Assembly (NCBI GenBank): GCA_949358305.1
Contig: OX442316.1
Span: forward strand, 682,001 to 746,000
DNA length: 64,000 nt
Direction: 5' to 3'
Origin: Strigamia acuminata
Lineage: Eukaryota > Arthropoda > Chilopoda > Geophilomorpha > Linotaeniidae
Shown: one piece after another, positions 57,933-64,000 of the stretch
Position numbering within the stretch: the first letter of the stretch is position 1
Layout: each line of letters begins with the position of its first letter
Position numbers and translations under genes: made by a program
Notes under the pieces: model-generated
The model's database searches: none
Told to the model about the DNA's origin: nothing
What the model saw: the letters and a program-made list of their open reading frames with translations, nothing else

Positions 57933-57946
57933 TTTCCCCCCCTTTC
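57933..57946 (-). other. Polypurine tract of M1
   Basis: GAAAGGGGGGGAAA on the minus strand, directly next to the LTR start. A textbook plus-strand primer, which fixes the orientation of M1. Confidence 0.85.
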
Positions 57947-58434
57947 GAAAAAGGCTCGAAGTGCATTTTTCGAAAAATGCCAGGTCAACACTTCCCACTA
58001 TGGGATCCATGTTTTATTTTATACGACTTGGAGGAGCCCAGAAAAAACACTTGATACCTACCCCTAGTTGGCAAATTATTTTGAAAAATTAATACACAAA
58101 ATTGAAAATTTGATTAAAGATTTTGACATGACAATTGGTTTGATAACAAAACATTATTTTGGCTATTGATTTAAACATTAGATTTCTCTTTTAAACTATT
58201 AATGATAAAAATAAAGGTCTTCTTCTTTTCTTGTGAAGCTAAAGAGCCTCGATTGACGTTGATCCCTCGTCCTTGGTCCTGGTCGTTTGATCATCGTGAT
58301 GGTGGTTTGATGTGGATTTTGTGTGGTATCCTCAGATCCGCCATCTGCTTTCTTCGTGTTTGTGGGTTCTTTTGAACTTAAAACTCAAAATGTTTGTCAA
58401 GAATACTTTCAATTCTCATGCCAATTGTTGGTTT
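57947..58434 (-). other. 3' untranslated region of M1
   Basis: About 490 bp between the pol stop and the polypurine tract, AT-rich. I see no ORF or structured element in it. A plus-strand frame crossing 57583-58092 overlaps LTR and polypurine tract and is not a gene. Confidence 0.6.
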
Positions 58435-58578
58435 CTATTGGAACCGAATTGGTAGTCGATTTGGTCGGCCTGACCTCGTAGTCCTGACTGCTGGTTCAGG
58501 TTGCTGTACCGGTGCTTGGACTTGAGGGGGCTTCGCCGTTTTTGTTGATTTTTCAACAGTTTCTGCAATACACGGTTT
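58435..58578 (-). pseudogene. C-terminal tail of Gypsy pol (M1)
   Basis: 47 codons on the minus strand ending in TRSGRPNRLPIRFQ and TAG (58435-58437). A basic TRSGR.....P.RF tail is typical of Ty3/Gypsy integrase C-termini. It follows a proline- and glutamine-rich linker. An in-frame TGA (58579-58581) and unrelated sequence upstream show that the rest of pol is missing here. Confidence 0.6.
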
Positions 58579-58665
58579 TCACTTAACACACTGCGCATGC
58601 GCAGATTCGCTAGCGCCATCTGGTGAGGAATTTTGTAAGCACAGTATTAGGATAACCCTGAGCAC
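58579..58665. other. Junction between M1 and the SWIM-like fragment, with 14-bp palindrome
   Basis: Holds CTGCGCATGCGCAG (58591-58604), a perfect palindrome and a near-perfect NRF1 site, and CGCCATCT (58614-58621). It may be the edge of another transposon that carried the neighbouring coding fragment; no terminal repeat partner is visible. Confidence 0.4.
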
Positions 58666-58956
58666 ATGGCTATCAATACTGCATTCGTAATTTTAAAGGA
58701 TAAAAATTCCAAGTGGACACTCAATTTACTTGGGTGTCCAAAAATTAATAGGGAAGACATCCAGCTTCATATGGCCTGTAAATCAAGAAAAAGGTTCAAG
58801 TATTTATTTGATGGGTATATAAATAGTATAAGAATTGTTGACCATCCACTGGAGTCAATTCAAGCTGCAATCAAAGCCAAGGTCAAGCCATCCCAAAAAC
58901 CTGGATGGTATAATGTTTGTGTTGCATTGAATAATAATTCAATCACAAATGGATAT
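58666..58956 (+). pseudogene. Fragment resembling a SWIM zinc-finger protein, cut by an LTR
   Basis: An open frame from ATG 58666 (MAINTAFVIL) for 97 codons until the P1 LTR begins at 58957; the frame then stops within the LTR at 58998. The pattern K(A)KVKPSQKPGWYNVCVALN......NGYC resembles the segment just before the Cys-x-Cys of SWIM zinc fingers in proteins of transposons and YqaJ-like families in invertebrates. The zinc ligands themselves would lie beyond the cut, so the call rests on the preceding segment alone. It could be a host exon or a DNA-transposon gene. The rest is not in the window. Confidence 0.4.
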
Positions 58957-59524
58957 TGTCACGTGTACGAACCGTGTCGATTAATGCGCGATTCGTAACA
59001 CGTAATTTGATCCATTATTGGTTTAATGTTGCTAAATTTCGGCAACAGATGGCGTGGCGATTGGAAACCGTCATCGTCGTCTGTTAGACCGATCAATTCG
59101 ATTAAGGGTAGAATAGGAGATTTCCTATGAACTGACCCACTCTAAGACAGCTCACTTAATCTTATGTTGCTTTTCAGAGAACATCAATTTAACTTACTAG
59201 CCTAATGTCGCCCGATAAACAAAGGGTACGGCTGACGGCTATCTTCTGATATTATGATTTATGCAATTTATCACCCAGTTGTAAAGTGTTATTTAGTTGT
59301 ACTGAATTAATATAATGTAAATGCCATTTCATTCAAAGTTGTTGATGATGATTTATTCGAGTTGTAAAGTGCACCAGTAATGAAGGTCGAACAGACTTTG
59401 TCTGTCCGATCTAATAAAGATTAGATTTGAATTTAAAACATAAACAACGCCTCATTCTTTCTCTATCACTCAGTCGAAATACAGTTGCGTGGAACTCGGA
59501 TTGAAGCCCAGAATCCACGTAACA
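58957..59524 (+). repeat. 5' LTR of Gypsy element P1
   Basis: 568 bp from TGTCACGTGT to CCACGTAACA; the ends pair as an inverted repeat in nine of ten bases, which supports both borders. It contains an E-box CACGTG at the start and AATAAA near 59413. Only one LTR copy is in the window, so it could not be checked against a partner. Confidence 0.75.
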
Positions 59525-59526
59525 AA

Positions 59527-59541
59527 TGGTGGAGATGCGAG
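59527..59541 (+). other. Probable primer binding site of P1
   Basis: TGGTGGAGATGCGAG begins 2 nt after the LTR end. Position and the leading TGG fit; the tRNA was not identified. Confidence 0.5.
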
Positions 59542-60317
59542 TCTTTCCCATACCGCATAAAAATTAGAATAAAATTTGAAAATTAGCGAAAATTTTGAAA
59601 TTAAGCTTAGTTTTGCTTGAGTTTACCTAGTGATTAGTTTTTCAGGAAATTGGAAAATTAAAATTGGGAAATTAAAGCAATTAGAATTGAAATTTGTGGG
59701 AAATTAGTTTAAAAATCATATAAAATTTTGAAAAACTGTAACTTAATTTGCATACAGATGACTCATTGATAAGAGTGATAGAAATGAAAAGGTGACTCAT
59801 TGCTAATAAAGATAATAGACTTAATTGAGTTTTAAAATTGGTGAAATTAAGAGATAAAATATAACAAAATAACTTTGAATATTTAATTGAATGAAGTGAT
59901 ATTGAGTGATATTTATTGTGAAGTTTAATTGTAAATTGAATATGAATGGTGACGTTTATTATTATTGAATAAGGAATTTAGTGTTTTCCATTTTTGATGA
60001 AAGTGTGTATTAATAAAATATATAGTTTGAATTTATTAATGAATTTTTGAATTTCAGGATATTTTTGTAATTATTTACTAATAAAAAGTTTTCTTGAATA
60101 TTTGCTACTAATAGATTTAATAAAGTTTTGAAATATGACCGTGAAAAATTTAATTGTTTTGAAAATTTTGAAATTTGATTATGAAGATTGAATTGTTTGA
60201 ATTGTTTAATCATTGACTTGTTTTCAGAGAGTTAAAAGTGTTATAGTGTTATTTACAATTGAATAAACTGATTCTAAGTGCTTCAAAGGATTGTGTCTTC
60301 AGTTTAATTAATTAATC
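59542..60317 (+). other. AT-rich leader of P1
   Basis: About 780 bp of very AT-rich sequence between PBS and gag. It includes possible splice-acceptor-like sites (TTGTTTTCAG near 60225, TGTCTTCAG near 60301) and no supported ORF. A stop (TAA, 60309-60311) precedes the gag frame. Confidence 0.5.
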
Positions 60318-61393
60318 ATTGCGGAATCCAAACGTTATAAACTGCCAGAGTTTGTAGCAGATTATCTGTTTTCCAAAAAGGAACCAGGAGAACCTGATAC
60401 ACCCAAAGAGTTACTGGATGATAAAGTAACTGGTCGGAAGTATAGATCAAAATCCAAAGGTGAACAAAAAACACAAAAAAGGGAAGATCTTGAAACTCCC
60501 GAGCAGCGTAATAAAAGATTAATAGATCCAGGTGTGTATAATTGGTTATTGCCTAAGGAACAATCAGAATTAGGCGATCTGTTGGAAAGGGTACAGGTAA
60601 ATTTGGACGACGTATTTGAGGACGCAGCCAAAGATATTGAAGAGCACGAGGAACCAATTCAACCAAAAGTGGAAATAAAAATTGAACAATCTTCTACTAA
60701 AATGGCTAATGCTTCGCCATCATCAGAACTGGTAGCAATACAGACAGTGTTACAAAACTTAGTGGTCAATAGAAGAAATCCAGTTGATTTTGATCCGGCT
60801 ACAGGAAATATTGACACGTGGTTGATTGGATATGAAGATACGATCGCCGATGATATTGAGCGTATTAAGCATCTGTCAATTGTGCTGAAATCTTCCGCAT
60901 CATCATGGTATTTAGATCAACTTCCACTGTATCCGACTAGAACATGGACACAATGGAAAGATGCGTTGAAGACTAAATTTAGACGACAAATAACAACGAT
61001 TTTGTCGAAATTACAAGCAATGCAGCACAAGGATGGAACAGCTTTGGAACACATGCAGAAGATATTAAAAGAATGTTCTTTTGCAAGACCATCATTCACT
61101 GAAGAGCAAAAGATATTTCATGTGTTTCAGACACTTAAAAAGGCGACTAGAGATAAATTAGTAGTCAACTTTCCAAAGACGTTGGATCAACTAACATCTC
61201 AACTTGGGTTATTGGAAGCTCATGCATTCAACGAGGACCCTGCAGAAGTTTTACTAACCCTACTGCAAAAAGCTGTTGATACACCTAGCAAGGTGACACC
61301 GAGTTGCTTGGTAGAACCGAGCGACGTCAATAAAACAAAAGACGAGTTGTTAGCAGAGGTCAGAGTGCTAAGACAACAGCAGCAGTTTGGGGA
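60318..61393 (+). pseudogene. Gag of Gypsy element P1, truncated
   Basis: The frame is open from 60312 and coding-like from IAESKRYKLPEFVADY onward, but has no ATG until 60702 (MANASPSSEL). I place the start at the AUU at 60318, which has A at -3 and G at +4; a GTG at 60534 or a spliced start are alternatives. About 358 codons. A lysine/glutamate-rich N-terminus is followed by a retrotransposon Gag region at 60780-61240 (FDPATGNIDTWL, SSWYLDQLP, TWTQWKDALKTKF). It is cut at 61393 after QQQQFG by the M2 LTR; the frame then ends at 61430 in foreign sequence. No zinc knuckle remains. Confidence 0.75.
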
Positions 61394-61981
61394 TGTTCAA
61401 TATTGTTATGTGGGATTTAGGCCCACTTGAGGCTACCCACACAACTGGGATATGATAGGAAATAAAGAGTCATTTTAATTAGGTTTAAATTCAATCTAGT
61501 TTTTATTTAACCAGACAGCAAAGCTGTTTGATTATTCTTTCAAATGGATGAGTTTACTCTGTTTACATTGGCACAATTCTTAAACTCAAATAATGAACTA
61601 CATAAATTATATAAATTATATAAACTCTAATTATAAATCATAAGTGACACTCTGAATTGAGATGCAATCTGAAACTATTAAATAGTGATTAAATTAATAA
61701 CAATTTCTGCAGCCAGCCAAGAACAGGCTGACATTGGATAGGAGGGATTTGAGTTCACTCTCAAGTGAGAGCCGGAAGAGAACTGTCAAACTTGGGCGGA
61801 TTCACTTCACAGGAAAGCTCCTGTTACCCCCTTTAACTAATTGATAAGTCCAGTGACGAGGCAATGATGTAATCGATTGCCAACGCCATCTATGGACGAA
61901 ATTTAGCAACTTTTATCCGAATTATAGCCGAATTACGCGATACGGGTCGTCCGTTGATCGGGACGGCCTGTACGCGTAGCA
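61394..61981 (-). repeat. 3' LTR of Gypsy element M2
   Basis: 588 bp. On the minus strand it starts TGCTACGC one base after a purine tract and ends TTGAACA where P1 gag breaks off. It includes TATA-like TTTATATAATT near 61610 and an AAATAAAA motif near 61507 on the minus strand. Borders are set by TG/CA, the purine tract and the gag break, without a second LTR for comparison. Confidence 0.6.
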
Positions 61982-61982
61982 A

Positions 61983-61993
61983 CTCCCTTTTTT
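61983..61993 (-). other. Polypurine tract of M2
   Basis: AAAAAAGGGAG on the minus strand, one base from the proposed LTR start. Confidence 0.6.
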
Positions 61994-62955
61994 GCGTAAT
62001 TTTGGTCTCTAAAATTAAATTTCGGATGAAGACAATTCTTTTTTTACCAAATATTAGATCTCAATTCATAGTGTCAAATAAAACAATTTACATCTCTTTT
62101 TACTCCCTTTTAGATTAATGTACATACAAAAGAAAAATCTTAATCTGTTTCAAATACAATATTTCTCATATTGGTCATATTACTTCATAAATTATACAAT
62201 CATAATTTCCAACTTAACTTACTATTCAAGAAAAACTTACAAAACTTAAATTCAAAACTCAAATAAGAATGAAAATTAAACACTAATTAAACAATTCAAA
62301 TTGGTTCGAATTATAATTAACCAAATTATTTCATCCATTTTTACCATAAACCTTCAGAAATAAAATACAACATTTAAATTTCACAATAAATTCTCATAAA
62401 ATAATTTAACTCTTTTCAAAAAATAAATTTGTTTTTGGTTTTCATTATTTTCTTTAAAAATTTGAATTCTCTTCTAAAACATCAACTCTCTAAATCCTAG
62501 AACATTTACAAAATTTTTGTGTTTGAAAATTTATTTACAATTCACATAATCAGTTTTATTCAAATTACGATAAACTTCACTAAATTCGCATTAATTACTT
62601 CGCCTCGCAACCTCGGATTTTCATGTCATCAAATTTAACATTATTAAGAATTTTAATCTTACTGAAACCAATTTTTATCTGCTAATACTATGTAAAATAA
62701 CATTTCTAACATATTTTCCTATTCATTAAAATTAATCCAAAGTCTAAGAAAATTATCAGCACGAATGAACGAAGATCGCGATTTGTTTCGTTTTGCAAAG
62801 TTCGGTATTTTATACACTTTTAACCTAATATTTCAACTCAAAATCATACTAAAACACTTAAAATATGTTCACAAACCTCAAAAAACACAATTCAATTCAC
62901 GACACAACAAATAAATATCAAAATTTAAGCTTTGGTTCACGCAAAAAGCTCGCAT
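61994..62955 (-). other. 3' untranslated region of M2
   Basis: About 960 bp, strongly AT-rich, between the pol stop and the polypurine tract. No ORF of note. Unusually long for a Gypsy 3' UTR; it could hold a decayed ORF, but I see no trace of one. Confidence 0.5.
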
Positions 62956-64000
62956 TCACCTCGGCGAAAATGTGGAGTAGCAATGGCGGTAGGATTTTCT
63001 CGCCTTCGGTCTGAGCTTGCGCGAACGATAGTCGTCGCTTTGTGTATCCGCGCCATCTAGTGGCGGGTTTTTAAGTTGTTTTTCAGTGTTTTCAAGTTCT
63101 GTTTGCGGTTCAAATAATGATTTGAGAGAAATTTGGTCACTATCATCGATATAACGTTCTTTTGCTTTGATTTGCTTTGTTTTTGTTGGCTTATCCAGAA
63201 TTTCAACTGCAATTTCTCCTTTTTTACTGATGTTTTTCACTTTTTCAGCAAATTTCACTTTCTTTTCTGGCATCTCTTTCAAAGCTTCGTCTATGTCTTC
63301 TTCAATTCTTGCTTTATACGGTTTCAACCTTTCTACGTTAACAATATCACTTTTCTTTCGTGTGGAATTAATAATTTCATAGTCATTTGGAGCTGTTCGT
63401 CGCACAATCTCGTAGGGGCCGGAAAATTGAGGTAAAAGCTTCTCTGACAGGCCAACTTTTCTATTTATGGTCTTCAAATAAACCAATTCACCTGGTTCAA
63501 ATTCTTTGTTGACTCTATCTTTGTCGAATCTTTTCTTACTTTTCTCTGACTGCTTTTGAAGTCGTTCATTTGCAATTTTCCTAGCCTGTTGCATGAATTT
63601 TGATGTGCGTAACGTGAACTCTTTTTGGGGCAGATTTAGGTTAACATCTATTGTCAAATCCACATCATATCCTCGAAGAAGATAGTGCGGTGTGTAACCT
63701 GTTGTTTCATGAACTCCCGTGTTGTAGGAAAACAGGACAAATGGCAGGAACTCATCCCAATCGGTGTGATCATCATTAACATAACTTTGCAACATTTTTG
63801 CGAATGTCGCATTAAATCTTTCTGTTAATCCATTGGTCCTTGGGTGGTATCCTGACGTTGTTTTATGCAAACTTTTGAATAAATTAGATACTTCTTCAAT
63901 CATTTGGTTCCTGTATTCCGTTCCACGGTCGCTTAAAATTTCTCTTGGGCTGCCTTCCTTAAGAATCACTTCATAAACCAAAGTCTTTGCTGCTTCTAGA
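62956..64000 (-). CDS. Pol 3' part (integrase) of Gypsy element M2, partial
   Basis: The frame enters from the right edge (AAKTLVYEVI) and ends at 62956, 347 codons visible. It contains the second half of the integrase core: ILSDRGTEYRN with the second catalytic Asp and TNGLTERFNATF with the catalytic Glu. A GPY/F-type module follows (FSGPYEIVRRTAPNDYEI) and then a lysine-rich tail. No chromodomain seen. The frame is open throughout, so M2 may have been intact. It inserts element cDNA into the genome. The N-terminal pol domains lie beyond the window. Confidence 0.92.
   Translation of the reverse strand, partial: LEAAKTLVYEVILKEGSPREILSDRGTEYRNQMIEEVSNLFKSLHKTTSGYHPRTNGLTERFNATFAKMLQSYVNDDHTDWDEFLPFVLFSYNTGVHETTGYTPHYLLRGYDVDLTIDVNLNLPQKEFTLRTSKFMQQARKIANERLQKQSEKSKKRFDKDRVNKEFEPGELVYLKTINRKVGLSEKLLPQFSGPYEIVRRTAPNDYEIINSTRKKSDIVNVERLKPYKARIEEDIDEALKEMPEKKVKFAEKVKNISKKGEIAVEILDKPTKTKQIKAKERYIDDSDQISLKSLFEPQTELENTEKQLKNPPLDGADTQSDDYRSRKLRPKARKSYRHCYSTFSPR

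Larger units (their letters stand above)
57364..58578 (-). mobile_element. Ty3/Gypsy-type fragment 'M1' (3' end), minus strand
   Basis: Reading on the minus strand: the last 47 codons of pol, an untranslated stretch, a polypurine tract and a 3' LTR that ends inside the X LTR. Upstream of the pol tail the element is lost at about 58579. No partner 5' LTR is visible, so this may be one end of a larger rearranged copy. Confidence 0.75.
58957..61393 (+). mobile_element. Ty3/Gypsy-type element 'P1', 5' part, plus strand
   Basis: 5' LTR, PBS-like site, about 790 bp of leader and a Gag frame cut off at 61393 by another element. Its pol and 3' LTR are not in the window. Confidence 0.8.
61394..64000 (-). 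mobile_element. Ty3/Gypsy-type element 'M2', 3' half, minus strand
   Basis: 3' LTR, polypurine tract, about 970 bp untranslated and the 3' part of pol, running off the right edge. It interrupts the P1 gag, head to head with it. The target duplication cannot be checked because the 5' end lies outside. Confidence 0.8.

Noticed and set aside
57583-58092. Plus-strand ORF of 169 aa
   Set aside because: It crosses the M1 LTR promoter, the LTR border and the polypurine tract antisense, and shows only composition-driven residues.
60010-60213. Minus-strand ORF of 67 aa in the P1 leader
   Set aside because: Very AT-rich, asparagine/phenylalanine/lysine-rich translation without similarity; chance frame.
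61994-62955. Possible third ORF (env) in M2 downstream of integrase
   Set aside because: No frame of meaningful length on the minus strand; sequence is AT-rich and non-coding in appearance.

Overview
This 64-kb window is non-coding or transposon DNA from an animal genome. BEL/Pao and Ty3/Gypsy retrotransposons, an AT-rich background and a large satellite array point to an invertebrate metazoan, with an arthropod the most likely guess. The species cannot be named from the sequence. I found no intact host gene, no tRNA or rRNA gene and no prokaryotic feature.

Layout. (1) 1-39453 is a 140/147-bp satellite, about 31.9 kb and roughly 225 monomers, with no long ORF. It has higher-order structure: a 15-monomer block of 2,112 bp, a 6-monomer block of 854 bp, and a direct tandem duplication of 5.7-5.9 kb (18770-24720 / 24721-30385). 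(2) The satellite is interrupted by one intact BEL/Pao element, here 'Z' (11698-17648), with identical 329-bp LTRs and one open 1,732-aa Gag-Pol frame. It is also interrupted by two copies of an 813-bp MITE-like insertion (22279-23091, 27944-28756), which were multiplied with the array. (3) 39454-57363 is a second BEL/Pao element, 'X', sitting at the edge of the array. Its Pol is split in the reverse-transcriptase region by a closely related intact element, 'Y' (44343-53673; 1,567-bp LTRs, 1,744-aa Gag-Pol). X also carries a frameshifting deletion next to its RT active site. (4) 57364-64000 is a pile of fragments: a minus-strand Gypsy 3' end (M1) that truncates the X 3' LTR, a fragment resembling a SWIM zinc-finger protein, a plus-strand Gypsy 5' end (P1) that interrupts that fragment, and a minus-strand Gypsy 3' half (M2) that interrupts the P1 gag and runs off the right edge.

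How the parts work. Z and Y each encode Gag with zinc knuckles, an aspartic protease, reverse transcriptase, RNase H and integrase in one polyprotein, and both look capable of movement. X is dead as a coding unit but its ends resemble Y. Relative ages: Z and Y are very young (LTR pairs look identical), X is slightly older (3 mismatches over about 737 bp of LTR), and the MITE insertion predates the last large array duplication.

Most worth a second look: the X/Y leader regions share a long reading frame in register upstream of gag; the X/Y elements lack a polypurine tract before the 3' LTR and have a PBS offset by 15 nt; the X/Y LTRs carry RFX X-box-like, NRF1-like and paired YY1-like sites; P1 gag has no AUG near its start; and the satellite shows a MITE-marked tandem duplication. 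I did not find a clearly new multi-gene system.
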